Below, piece by piece: positions 48,401 through 57,123 of a DNA stretch of 64,000 nucleotides; within the stretch, counting starts at the first letter, position 1, and each line of letters begins with the position of its first letter. This stretch comes from Enoplolaimus lenunculus (taxonomy: Eukaryota; Nematoda; Enoplea; Enoplida; Thoracostomopsidae): the NCBI GenBank assembly GCA_030248215.1, contig JASANG010003862.1:248001-312000 (forward strand), read 5' to 3'. The position numbers and the translations under genes are program-made. The notes beneath the pieces are model-generated. The model was not told the DNA's origin. It saw nothing but the letters and a program-made list of their open reading frames with translations, and did not search any database.

Positions 48401-51351
48401 TAAGTAGATTTGCACAAGTAGAGTCCGGGTATACAAGCTCATTATTACTGGCATTTTCGCTCAAAACTATCAAGTTCCGTGTTTTTGGCGTAAAACAGCT
48501 GAGATTCGTCTATAAATTCGGAGGCTGGGTTTCAAAAATTTACACTGAAACAGTGGAAAAAATTGTGAGTAAGCTGCTGCGTTTGGAAATTTTTTATTTG
48601 TTGCTTAGAACACCAACATACCTGTGCAAACATAACAATTGTTGATACAACCCAAAAGGGTGCAGTTGCTTCCCCTTGCAGATACCTGCCGGCGCCCATG
48701 AATGTACCCAGTTGGATACTCTCATTGTTTGAGTTTAAATTCCTTGCTGGTAGTATTGCGCTCGTGAACGTTATGCAGTTGACGTTGCCGTGATTATCGT
48801 AGAAATCTATATGTACGTGTGTAACTCGTAGGTTGTTTAACTGACTTACATAGTTTCTCACAAAACAGAGTTGCGGCCAGTGTATTGTGTAAAAACTGTA
48901 ACAGCAAGCTTCTCGTGTATCCTATAGATGTTACTACTGCTTGTACCTATACTCATATTCTCAACCTATACTCATATTCTCAAGTGTGTGTCACCTATAA
49001 CCAGTTAGATATTTAGATATTTAGCTGTCATAGTTCGCTCGATTTCGAACGCACAATACAAGGTTTGCACGTAGTTGAGAATACGGTTCATAGTATGGTC
49101 TGATGTCATTTAGTCTTGCATAACTTCAGCGCTGATTTTGTGACTTTCACGCATTTTAGACTGGAACGCGGCCTGGTTCTGAAGAATACGTTCTGTCGTT
49201 GGAAAAACTATCGCCGACACCGACAGCAAATGCTTCACCTTCGGCAATGGATTCAAAACAACCAGATTCTAAGAATCGGACGTCAACACAGTGTCAAGAT
49301 CCAAAGATTAACGAAAAGGCAAACAACTTAGAAGAAACTAAGAAAACAACACCAACAGCACGGGATGTTGCCCCGGTGGAAACATGCTGGAAACACGATG
49401 CTCAAGCATTAATTGACGGAAGTATTTCGTATACGGCACATGTAAGTAACAAAAGACGGTCTCTGTGTCTGTTAGCTTGGGCTTTTCTTATCGCTTGAAA
49501 ATCTGTGTGTGCTTGCGAGGTAGCTGGCGACAAGTTGAGTGAGTCGATCCACGAGGTCGAAGCATGGGAACTGCAGTTTGAGAGATTCTCTAATCCAGGT
49601 GAATCCCAGATGCAGTTAAAAAATTCCTCTGAACTGGTTTCCAAGAATCTTATTTAAGGAAGGTTATATTGATGTTTTTAGCTTTAAGTCATGGGCGAAG
49701 CAAGTTGAGAAATGTGTAATTTGCTTCGATGGGGCGTTTGATTAAAGCCCAATTTTAATTCGAAATCTTTTACAACATTTGCAATTGCAATATCTGGCAC
49801 CTTAACATTAAACTCTTATATTCGCCGTGGTTTAAAGCGAAAATAAAATATGCTGCAACTTATTGTTTTTATTTTTATCTTCAGTATCTTGGTTCACAGT
49901 TGGTTAATCCTGCCGGTGGTAAAACGTACACGAGTGCCATGAATAAAATTAAAGTAAGTGTCTGCCTTTATGATGACAGCGGAACCCTCATCGATTGGCA
50001 GGTTTTTTTGTGTATAGCTTGAGTTTAAATCGGAGGTGCAAGATTTAAAAACGCCTGAACACGGACTCGGACTTTTTCACAAAAAAAATCGGGATCGCAT
50101 CAGGAGTTTTTCAAAAAGCCGGACCCGGACCCAAAATATTTTTATCGTAAACAGTCAAAATAAGCGGAATTTACGAGCCCGCGCCTATACTTGGATGCAA
50201 CTCTAATTTATATCGGTGATGTAACAATTGTTCTGCACTAAACATAGCTGTAGCTGATGGAATAAAGCTTTAAATATTTTTTAAATTTTAGGTTAATTTC
50301 GCTATTCGACGACTCTCGATTGTTTGTTGGATATTCTTTAAAGCTGTTATGGTTTTCTAAAAAATTTTGAAACAGCTAAAACGATTTAATTTGCAATCCG
50401 AGTTTCAATGTTTATTTATATTTGATTACAGAACGATACGAAGAAAATAGCGAAAGTTCCGCTTGTTGTATTGCATATATCGTTCAAAGGTGTGCGATTT
50501 ATGGATGCAGTCAGCAATGTATGTTGTGGTCGTTTTGCGTCAGGGTGCTTAGTTTCCGTTGTAAATGCAACTAATATTACAAGCCTAGAATTCAAAAGGA
50601 ATTTGGGCAGATGCAAGGAATTTTAGCTGGATCTTGTTAGCCGTTGTAGTAGCTCATGTGTAAGACAGATCAAGTACTATAAGTATGAATGTAAGTATTT
50701 GGCCAAGCGCGCGTTCACTGGTGGTCAAGATAGGATTTGACCAAGCGCGCGTTCATTGGTGGTCAAATTATAAGTCCTATATCACCAACTAATGACAGAT
50801 TGTACATTATTTTCATATAACTATCTGATAGTATTATGGCCATTTTGTTTCACACAATGGTCTGTTGTAGTGAAGGAAGTAAATTTTAAGTAAGGTTTAT
50901 TTCAGACACTCATTGCAGAGCATCCAGTGCACGAAATTGAACGCGCAGTGCAAGATGAGACCGATTTTAATTGTTTTGCGTACATAGCTATAGATGACGG
51001 CAAACATTTTTGTCATGTTTTTAGCGTTCTCACTGCTGTAAGTCGTTTTCTGGTTTTGTTTTAGTAAATCTCACAATATAATGTTTTTTGCGAGTTCATA
51101 TCTTGTTTGTTAGTATGGGTATAGAAATTAAGGAATTCACGAGACTGATTTAAAAAAAATTTAGACATTTGAAACTAGTTTGCCGATGCACGTTTTAGAA
51201 AAAGTTTTCCACAAAATTTAGCTACATATAATGTCTGTTTTAGGATCTCGCAACTGAAGTGATTTTGACGCTGGGACAAGCGTTTGAAGTTGCTTACCAA
51301 ATGGCGCTAAAGGAATCGTCAAATACATCGAGTTATACGACGAATCTGTAA
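25633..51351 (+). CDS. ANKS1-family adaptor (ANKS1A/ANKS1B relative)
   Basis: Twenty-five coding exons, 5700 bases, 1899 residues, one continuous frame. Family role (established for vertebrate Odin and AIDA-1): a cytoplasmic adaptor linking receptor tyrosine kinases such as Eph receptors, or synaptic complexes, to partners through ankyrin, SAM and PTB domains. Order here: ankyrin repeats (residues ~45-330), a disordered linker (~336-1448), SAM1 (~1464-1528), SAM2 (~1539-1597), a low-complexity spacer, PTB (~1755-1888) and a short tail ending TTNL. Human ANKS1A is, as I recall, about 1134 residues, so this protein is much longer, almost entirely in the linker. The start MVKESELIEACKTGNVSVVE aligns with human [20 protein letters not shown], has G at -3 and G at +4, and has an in-frame TAG 48 bases upstream. 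It probably descends from the single ancestor of vertebrate ANKS1A and ANKS1B; which one it resembles more is undecided. Confidence 0.93.
26084..27219. other. ANKS1 intron 2
   Basis: 1.1-kb intron with no transposon or tandem array that I recognise. Short frames on both strands have no family signature. Confidence 0.5.
27771..30038. other. ANKS1 intron 4, repeat-filled
   Basis: Contains purine-pyrimidine microsatellites rich in ACATATATAC (about 28125-28300, 28465-28560, 28905-29020). CCGG-type fragments lie near 28060-28110, 28415-28445 and 28545-28905; the last ends TTGCAACCCTGGCGAC. A CCCAAGC/TAAGCC tract lies at 29280-29335 and a shortened family F MITE at 29365-29495. Confidence 0.6.
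29365..29495. mobile_element. MITE family F, internally deleted copy
   Basis: Starts GACCCAGAGGGGGTGGGCGG and ends CCCGCCCCCGTCAGAAT; between them only one GTAAAATGATAAGGTCCC block remains of the several seen at 9365-9590. It lies in ANKS1 intron 4. Confidence 0.55.
30690..30830. repeat. CCGG fragment and tRNA-like repeat fragment
   Basis: CCGGTTCTGGTTCCGGTAAA, then CACGACATGAGAGCCCTCGG and AAGCTCTTATAGTGAAGTGG. The latter match 55985-56070 (GAGACGTGAGAGCCCTC, AAGCTCCTATAGCTGAGTGG), the A-box side of the tRNA-like family G core. Here it appears without piggyBac-type ends, in ANKS1 intron 5. Confidence 0.5.
30938..31370 (-). mobile_element. MITE family B, full copy in ANKS1 intron 5
   Basis: Both terminal repeats are present: TACTGTAGTGACACGAATAA at the left and CTTATTCGGGTCAATACAGTA at the right. 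The interior is the reverse complement of 56690-57123 (for example GGTCCTGGAGTCA, GACTCTATCCGCTTGCGGAC). About 433 bp, no coding capacity. Confidence 0.8.
33919..34180 (+). mobile_element. MITE family A, full copy
   Basis: Best-preserved ends of the family: left TATATATGCCGTAGGCAATT, right GATTGGCCTACGGTATATAC. Internal words shared with the other copies include ACCAATCAGATTTTACTTTG and CACAATCGCTATTTGGCC. About 262 bp, no coding sequence. Confidence 0.75.
34260..34418. mobile_element. MITE family E, short copy
   Basis: Inverted ends CAGGCCCGTAGCCAGC and GTTGGCTACGGACACGGGC flank about 125 bp of AT- and G-rich sequence. Same termini as 2646-2901. Confidence 0.6.
34846..35014. mobile_element. 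MITE family E, weak copy
   Basis: Left end GGGCCTGTAGTCATAGAGG and right end GAGCTGGCTACGGGTCTGAG are imperfect inverted repeats of the family E type. The internal sequence is not otherwise recognised. Confidence 0.4.
36003..36135. repeat. Two adjacent short tandem duplications
   Basis: A 27-bp unit containing GTTTTTGTTTCAACCGGTTA occurs twice (36003-36057), followed by a 28-bp unit containing GGGAATGGTGGTGGCTGCTC twice (about 36078-36134). They are 165 bases before the exon 7 acceptor. Confidence 0.8.
37400..37840. repeat. Degenerate tandem repeat in ANKS1 intron 7
   Basis: About a dozen units of 30-40 bp built from AATTACAATTATAGCAAGTA and GTTACTAAATCGAATT, with variable length and several AT-rich variants. 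It ends about 140 bases before the exon 8 acceptor. Upstream in the same intron, 36618-36665 has a G/C-rich GTACCGAGAGGGGGG remnant like family F ends; the rest holds nothing named. Confidence 0.75.
37983..44968 (+). CDS. ANKS1 exons 8-16: long disordered linker
   Basis: Exons 37983-38247, 38475-38542, 38713-39083, 39442-39846, 40727-40913, 41409-42937, 43535-43709, 44109-44344, 44866-44968. About 1110 residues rich in Ser, Gly, Asn, Pro and Thr with no domain I recognise; exon 13 alone is 1529 bases. Proline stretches (TPPSPPVPPSRP, VPPPPT) and a Cys cluster in exon 15 (YCCSCSSACSTC) stand out. The end, NENEEWKKIDRLVASYKDEF, aligns with the human pre-SAM segment SEWDEIEKIMSSIGEG, which anchors the frame. 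Phases fit at all junctions, which supports the exon choices even where homology is absent. Confidence 0.8.
39847..40726. other. ANKS1 intron 11
   Basis: 880 bases of AT-rich intron; no repeat family or inverted element was seen. Confidence 0.5.
42938..43534. other. ANKS1 intron 13
   Basis: Holds a strongly decayed CTTAGG-type stretch (about 43190-43370: TTAGACTCAG, CTTAGGCCTACAGC, CTTAGATTTACG). A 179-codon frame overlapping exon 14 in another phase is not used, because exon 14 joins its neighbours only in the chosen frame. Confidence 0.5.
45393..46870 (+). CDS. ANKS1 exons 17-19: two SAM domains
   Basis: Exons 45393-45526, 45886-46131, 46649-46870. SAM1: MQQWLNAFNIRQFESGLIEN-GFDSLTFM joined across the intron to PLLTESTIATIFPAVDATDR, matching human [20 protein letters not shown] and the following helix. 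SAM2: VSDWLNAIEADAYLGVLMKS-GYDTIAKVKLL, then MGINKRGYRERIIWSIAG, matching human GHRKRIIASL. In vertebrates the tandem SAM domains bind the SAM domain of Eph receptors and each other. A Ser/Pro-rich tail follows in exon 19. Confidence 0.92.
46871..49159. other. ANKS1 introns 19 and 20 (around short exon 20)
   Basis: Intron 19 (46871-48074) and intron 20 (48150-49159) hold only one short tandem pair: the unit CCTATACTCATATTCTCAA occurs twice at about 48946-48983. No transposon was recognised. Confidence 0.5.
48075..51351 (+). CDS. ANKS1 exons 20-25: spacer, PTB domain and C-terminus
   Basis: Exons 48075-48149, 49160-49441, 49885-49953, 50432-50518, 50906-51037, 51244-51351. PTB landmarks: ISYTAHYLGSQLV (human CGYEANYLGSMLI), VPLVVLHISFKGVRFMDAVS (human [20 protein letters not shown]), DFNCFAYIAIDDGKHFCHVF and EVILTLGQAFEVAYQMALK. 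After the PTB only 12 residues remain (human has roughly 70), ending SYTTNL, which keeps the class I PDZ-ligand pattern T-x-hydrophobic of the human end TTIF. Stop TAA at 51349-51351. Exon 20 is short (25 residues) and supported by phase and splice sites only. Confidence 0.9.
50699..50766. repeat. 30-bp direct repeat with inverted ends, ANKS1 intron 23
   Basis: Two 30-bp copies (50699-50728 and 50737-50766), differing at two positions, each reading TTGRCCAAGCGCGCGTTCAY and ending GGTGGTCAA. Each unit begins with TTGRCCA and ends with TGGTCAA, so it is itself an imperfect inverted repeat. In the preceding intron, 50050-50170 has CCGGACCCGGACCC words of the CCGG type. Confidence 0.8.
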
Positions 51352-51540
51352 AATAGATCCTCACTCCTCAGCTGTTAGAAAGATATGAAAATGAAATGAA
51401 ACACGCGATAAACTTAGCATAGTTTGGGGAGAAAATTAAATCGTTTTGAGGAATGAATGAATAAATGCTAAGGAAGGCTTTGAGTGAAAGTTGTGAGAAC
51501 GCAGTTCATGTAGTCTGAATTTTCCTGAAATCGAATAAAC
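51352..51540 (+). other. ANKS1 3' UTR, candidate poly(A) signals
   Basis: AATAAA at about 51460-51465 and again at about 51534-51539, roughly 110 and 185 bases past the stop. Either is a plausible transcript end. Confidence 0.5.
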
Positions 51541-54059
51541 TCGGAATATTGACAGTGTGGTAAAACTGACTCAAAAAACTGCTAAGTTACTAGTGGGCGA
51601 TAGCGGCGAAGTATGGTGTCTGAAATATAGAGCCGTATTTGTTAGTTCGGGGCATTTTTTAATCTAGTTTGTGTTTGGGTGTAATGGTAGTATTTATTTT
51701 TAAGAATTTCAGGGAAGCAGCTTTCTTTGGTTTACATTTTCTTGTCCAGCTAATGATGGTTTGTTACTTTGGGTTAGAGCTCTGTTTCTGGCGGTAGGCG
51801 GGGTCTGGTTTTGTCCATGTTTACATTTAGTTCCGATGATTTTGTGTCTTACTCAAATCCGGTTGTTGCTAGCTATGCTAATGCTTTGCTTCAAACAATA
51901 TTATTATATTTTATGCTCATAAATATACAGATGTGTATCGAGTCCTGAACGTGTATTAGTTCCAGGTGCGAAAATATGTTCGATTTCGGATCAATTGAGG
52001 ATAATTAGTGACTAACGTGTCCTTGATAAGTTAACCTGCTGTATGCTTTAGTTGAAAAAATTTTCTTGCTTTCCCAAACGCTTTGACCAGGGTCATGCTC
52101 TCCCGGAATGAAATCCTAGCTAAAACCCTGTATTTTAATTGAAACAGACTGAATTTTTTGACGTTTTATCGATCTGCGTAGTTCTATTCAATGGATACAA
52201 GGGTATAACTGAAATTAGCCGACGGGTCTAGAAATTTCAAGGTATTTGTATTAAACATTTGTATGGTTTTGGTTCTGTTGTACGGTGCTATATTTACACT
52301 TAGGTATACGGTGTATCGAGAGAAAGCCAGAAGGGCCGCGACCCTGGATTTGCCAATGCTATTGTAAAAAACATCGTTTTAGCTGATTTTAGAACCTGAC
52401 ATCGGCCAATACCAATTCTCTCGGTACTACATTTTGATTGTTTCACTGATTTGAGTGTCTTAGTTTGTGGGTTTTATGCTTTTGTTGTCGATTATAATCT
52501 TTTTATTTATTTTTTTATTTATTGTTTTATAGTTTTAAGTATTATTGTGCCTATAATTCAGTGTTTTTCGATGTATCTAAGTGTACGATTTTGCTGCTGG
52601 TTTAAGTATGAAATTGCGTTGGGTTTTAATTTTTTAACTGTTGAAGATATAATTTTAAGCGTAGGCTTCGCAGCAGGTTAAATGCAAGTTACACTGGGAG
52701 AAAGCTGGGCTTAAAGTTTTTGCGAGAATTATGAGCCCTCTGATGGTTGCTCTATACTTTCTGACTAATTTAAATACCGCTTTGCAGCATAAGCAACGCA
52801 CGTCAGTTGCCTCATGGTGCCGTACAACAATGTGTAAACAAAATTTTTGATTTGCACTTGCACCGCCGTCCAGGTATAACACCCCCTTTTAAATTTTAGG
52901 CCGACGTTCAAATTTTAGATATGCATTGTGTTTTATAATGTGGCAGGTGACACGTTTATCGAGATGTTATACAAACAGCGTGGATACGTTGCGGTTAAGC
53001 AATTCGTCGATGGTGTCTTGGTGGATGCTAATAGACTACATATCTTGATACGATAGGATGTCTTATAGCATGTTTTATCGTTATACCCTGGTATAACTGT
53101 TTTGGAAGGAATTTAATATCGAACAGAAATAGGAACAAATAAGCCTGGAACATGGTTGTCAAATTCGGTATTGTACAGGAAAATCGTCTAGGTTTGTATT
53201 TCACGCCGGAACCTGATATATATAGTTGTATTGGCTTATATATTTATGAATCTCATGTTTTGAACACTCAGTATCATTTAAATGTCGGTGTCTATTACAG
53301 CGTGTAATTATTGTCTTGCTGTATGCTTGCTGGTATTGATAATTTTTTTATGTTCAGGTCCGGTATATTTTTGCAAATGTACGCGTATTATCTATTTTCT
53401 TAAAGCTGGAACGTGCCAAATAATACGTATTTTGGGCAGTTTTCCAACTATTATTTCCATGTTTTGAAACATAATGCAAAGAATAGTATATATATATATA
53501 AATTAATTTACGTACCTACGAATATATAGCGATAAACAGGTGCGAAACGATTAAGGTCAAGACAGCAAACTGACGCTAGCCTGAATATGGGAACAAGCAG
53601 GGTTGCAATTGTTGCAACCATATTTACTAGGAGCATTTAGCGCCTGTTGTTGATAGGTCTTGTAAACCTTCTGTGTAGATTTATGCAAATTGTTTTGATA
53701 AATATCCGTAAGCTAAAATCGGAGACACTACTGTGGTCAGTGGCGGTCCAGGATCTCAAAATGGGGGTGGGCAAAATTTCGCAGGTAATAAACTTATTTT
53801 TGACCCACACACAAACCACGAACTATTGCCATAAAATTTACTTCTTTACGTTCGTTTAATTGAGATGAATCACAAATAAAACTAACGCATCAACGCAATT
53901 TAAATCTAAACAACAGGGTGGCAACATAAGTTCAGATTTGGTTTCAAACAGGCACAAATTTAAAGGCTCGGATTCGGAAGCCAATTCAGTTTTGAGAAAG
54001 CAAAATCCAGTCAGATTCAGCAACAACTGTTTCTGTTTTTGAATGAGTTAGAACTGCCT
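51541..54059. other. Intergenic, few recognisable features
   Basis: Mostly AT-rich unique sequence. Near 53738-53775, CAGTGGCGGTCCAGG resembles a family F terminus. Around 53935-54010 there are GATTCGG/GTTTCAAAC fragments of the CCGG type. No protein family was recognised in the short frames. Confidence 0.45.
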
Positions 54060-54300
54060 GACTCCATATAATTATTGTTGAGATGCTGTTGGGGGGGCCA
54101 CGGCCGGGGTGGCCCCCTCATGGATCCTTCATTGACTGTGGTGGCCCCGAATAAGAGTACGTGATCTCTTTTTTAAGTCTTAATCAATACGATTCTATTT
54201 CTTGGTGTGAGTCTGTAAATGGATGCGGTCCAACATTACTAATTAGGTTATAAACGTCAAATATTGCTTAGTTTTCCTGGACCAGAATTTGATTAATTGC
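54060..54300. mobile_element. GC-rich repeat end next to a decayed MITE B copy
   Basis: GGCCACGGCCGGGGTGGCCC at 54090-54120 recurs in altered form at 57477-57505. Immediately after comes a decayed family B start (CCCCGAATAAGAG, then TCTTAATCAATACGATTC, then CTAATTAGGTTATAAACGTC) that fades near 54300. Confidence 0.5.
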
Positions 54301-54559
54301 TCAAAGGATATGTTACTTATATTCATAACAACATACTCAAGTACGAAAAGTATCAAAAGTAATAAACTTTACGTCATAGAAATTGGTTGACTTTAGCTAA
54401 AGGTCAAAAATTTATACAGGAATCGTTATTAGAAATTTTTAGAGCGCATATTTTTTAACGAGTTATGCTATATATTTAGTGAACGTCAGATCAAAATATC
54501 TGTTTTAGCGTGCATGTTATTTATGTAGCAATTACACTTTCTATGCCTATGTAACGAAA

Positions 54560-54890
54560 GCGCTCTGAAACTGATATAAGCTCTGATTGTTAAGGTCTTT
54601 TCGATTATTCCCCCCAGCCGGCGTTTGCCCCAAAACGGTTGGATCTTAAATTTTTTTGCATATTTGAGGTTCTCATTACCTTCCCTGATCATTCCACGCC
54701 CAAATTTGAAATCTTGAGAAATTCTATTTTTCAGGTCCCGAGATTTGGGCGTAGAATAATCAGGGGAGGTCATGTAAACCTCACATATACAAAAATTTTC
54801 AAAATCCAACCATTTTTAGGCAAATGCTGGCTGGGATCAGATAATCTAAAAGACTCGATTGTTAGGTACATATCTGAACAGAACTGCAGC
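54560..54890. mobile_element. Foldback element (family H)
   Basis: Almost perfectly symmetric: left arm about 54565-54725, right arm about 54727-54885, with almost no spacer. Arms share, in reverse complement, GGTTGGATCTTAAATTTTT / GGTTGGATTTTGAAAATTTT and CCCTGATCATTCCACGCCCA / CCCTGATTATTCTACGCCCA. Non-coding; a single copy in the window. Confidence 0.8.
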
Positions 54891-55893
54891 CAAATTTCGC
54901 ACATAGTTGCAAATAATAAAAGCTAGAAGCAATGAAAAATTATAATTCCGATTCCGATTATACCTGAAATCGAAATCTAAACTGGATTTGAATCAGAATT
55001 CTAATTATAATAAAAGTGCTGTTTTTACCATGCCGGAACCGAATTGCATTTTGCAAGCGTGGCTACCCTCTGAAAAGCCGATATAAATTTCATTCATCTT
55101 CCACGCACACGGATCACTCCAGTATATATACTGTACGTGTAACAGTTGCAGTTAATTTTTGTGACGAATGCTAATAAACTTTTTGGAACAGTGTTAGTTT
55201 TGGAGTAAATATATATACTAGGTGTTTAAAATGATATTGAGTGTTCGGTGTATCTCATATTAATCAGGAAAGATTTGTAGTCTGCACTTTTCAGGTTTGG
55301 ATTGTGTGAGGAATTATAGTTGTAATGGTTTTATGATACAATCTTCTGGAGAGTGTGCGGTAAAACGAAATTCTGGATCGCTAAATTTGTATATATCTGT
55401 AGTCTGGCCGAGATCTTGTGCTATTTGATATGCAATTCTTAGTTCATTTATTTACAGTTTTATATCATGCCCATGCGTCAGATATATATCAACTAATAAT
55501 AAATCTTGATTTTTGTCACATTTATCAGGAGTATAGATTAGAATTGCCCCGAGGCCACCGGGGCCATGTATTTTGTTTTGTTAAAATAACAGCACATTTG
55601 TATAGTTCCCCTGTTGTATAATTCTTTCCCCGTTTACATCTTCCCCCCGGACAAATTAGTCTAGTTCAATTTTCGCCGCTCACGATGTGATCCTTCCCCA
55701 CCGTCGAATTTGACCCCTTTGCTCCGACATCTTCGCAAACAGTACTTTTAATTAGAATTGTCAGAATTTTAACGCAATTTTGCAGCAGTTTACATTACTC
55801 GATTGTAGAATTGTCGGAATTCCAAAACTATTTTACAGCAATTTACATTTTAAGCACTCATTACAGCTTCATAGTATTTTTCTATCGAATAAT
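54891..55893. other. Intergenic with CCGG-type fragment
   Basis: 54935-55060 contains TTCCGATTCCGATTATACC and GCCGGAACCGAATTGC, a decayed CCGG-type copy. The rest is unremarkable. Confidence 0.45.
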
Positions 55894-56163
55894 TTAACCC
55901 CTTCTCACATTGAGTTGCCGTAGGCAACTGAGCACACTGTATATACGTAAAATAATATATATCGCACCGTTTTTATCAATTGCAACACGTATACATAGTA
56001 CTAAATCACCACGAGACGTGAGAGCCCTCTCGGGCTCGAGCGTCAAGCTCCTATAGCTGAGTGGTGATGGTATACGCCTCCCACTCCAGTCACTGGACTC
56101 CGAATCCTAGCATAAAAATAGGTCTCAGGTGAAATAGAAAATATTCATGTGAGAAAGGGTTAA
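55894..56163 (+). mobile_element. MITE family G (piggyBac-type ends) with tRNA-like core
   Basis: Ends are TTAACCCCTTCTCACATTGA and, in reverse complement, TTAACCCTTTCTCACATGAA. TTAA-CCC termini are typical of piggyBac-type elements. Inside, from about 56045, lies a tRNA-like segment: A box TAGCTGAGTGGTGATGG and B-box region TGGACTCCGAATCC about 35 bases apart. A 125-bp block (about 55916-56040) between the left end and the tRNA part is absent from the second copy at 59949-60089. Confidence 0.7.
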
Positions 56164-56271
56164 GTAAATGTTTTTCCTTTAGTTGACCCTCCCGTGGAAT
56201 CCTACTGCCGAATACATTGAAATTGAAGTTAGGTAAATTTAAACCAAAGGTTGGAGAATGATTTTGGTATT

Positions 56272-56462
56272 GTTAACCTGGCCCATGTATAGAACAGGGC
56301 CGGAACAGTAGTATAAGCATGTTCCTAAGCCTAAGCCTAGCGTATGGATGAGCCTATTCCTAAGCCTAAGCCTAAGCAAAAAATATACTAAAGCTTAAAC
56401 TGACTCTATTATAGCACATCCGGTAAACGATCCGGCCCTGTTCTCGACATGGGCCGTTAACC
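56272..56462. mobile_element. MITE family C, full copy
   Basis: Long inverted ends: left GTTAACCTGGCCCATGTATA then GAACAGGGCCGGAACAG, right (reverse complement) GGTTAACGGCCCATGTCGAG then GAACAGGGCCGGATC. The core is a CCTAAGCCTAAGCC hexamer tract in two blocks. About 190 bp. Confidence 0.75.
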
Positions 56463-56689
56463 TGCGGCTACGGTACTGTTGATATTGGGTTACACCATCG
56501 ATACAGCACTGCGTTTATGAACGTTATGATTAAATTATAGGCACGCATTTTATTTTGCAACTTAATATTTAACGGGAAGAGGTAAACAAATTTAGGGGAA
56601 ACCGGGGTTTCAGATCAACAAAGTTTGCTAGTTCGTATTATTTTGATTTTGTAACTTTACAATGTTCAACAGTGATGTCGAAAATCTGT

Positions 56690-57123
56690 TTACTGTATTG
56701 ACCCGAATAAGAGGGGGTCCCCATTTTGAGTCCGAATCAATTGGAGTCCGTATCCCTAATAAGAGTCCGTAAGCGGATAGAGTCCCTAAACCCTAATTAG
56801 AGTCCATAAATGTCAATTGACCCTAATTGTAGCGCACAAATGACTCCAGGACCAAATAATTTAAGTTCGAAACGTTAAAGCGTACTTAAATTTTGAAAGT
56901 GCATTCCTAACTATAACCTTGTATTATCGCTCAAGCTATTGACACAAGACAAATAAACGTTTAATTCAACGGATAATTGCAGTACCGAATATATATCAGT
57001 AACGGAGGGCGGCAGAGAGTGGGTTAAAAATAAATAACAATCCGTAACCGAATAACAAGGTGGGTACCCTCTGGAGAGGCCAAATAAATATCAGTCCCCC
57101 TCTTATTCGGGTCACTACAGTAA
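56690..57123 (+). mobile_element. MITE family B, reference full copy
   Basis: 434 bp with near-perfect inverted ends: TTACTGTATTGACCCGAATA at the left and, in reverse complement, TTACTGTAGTGACCCGAATA at the right, about 28 bp each including the G-run. Internal hallmarks: TAAGCGGATAGAGTCCC, ACTCCAGGACCAAATAAT and CCTCTGGAGAGGCCAAATAA. No coding sequence. The other copies (356, 18467, 30938, 54135, 59160) are described against it. Confidence 0.9.

Noticed and set aside
56020-56110. A true tRNA gene within the family G element
   Set aside because: A and B boxes are present, but the acceptor stem does not pair and the copy is embedded in an inverted-repeat element; a tRNA-derived repeat fits better.
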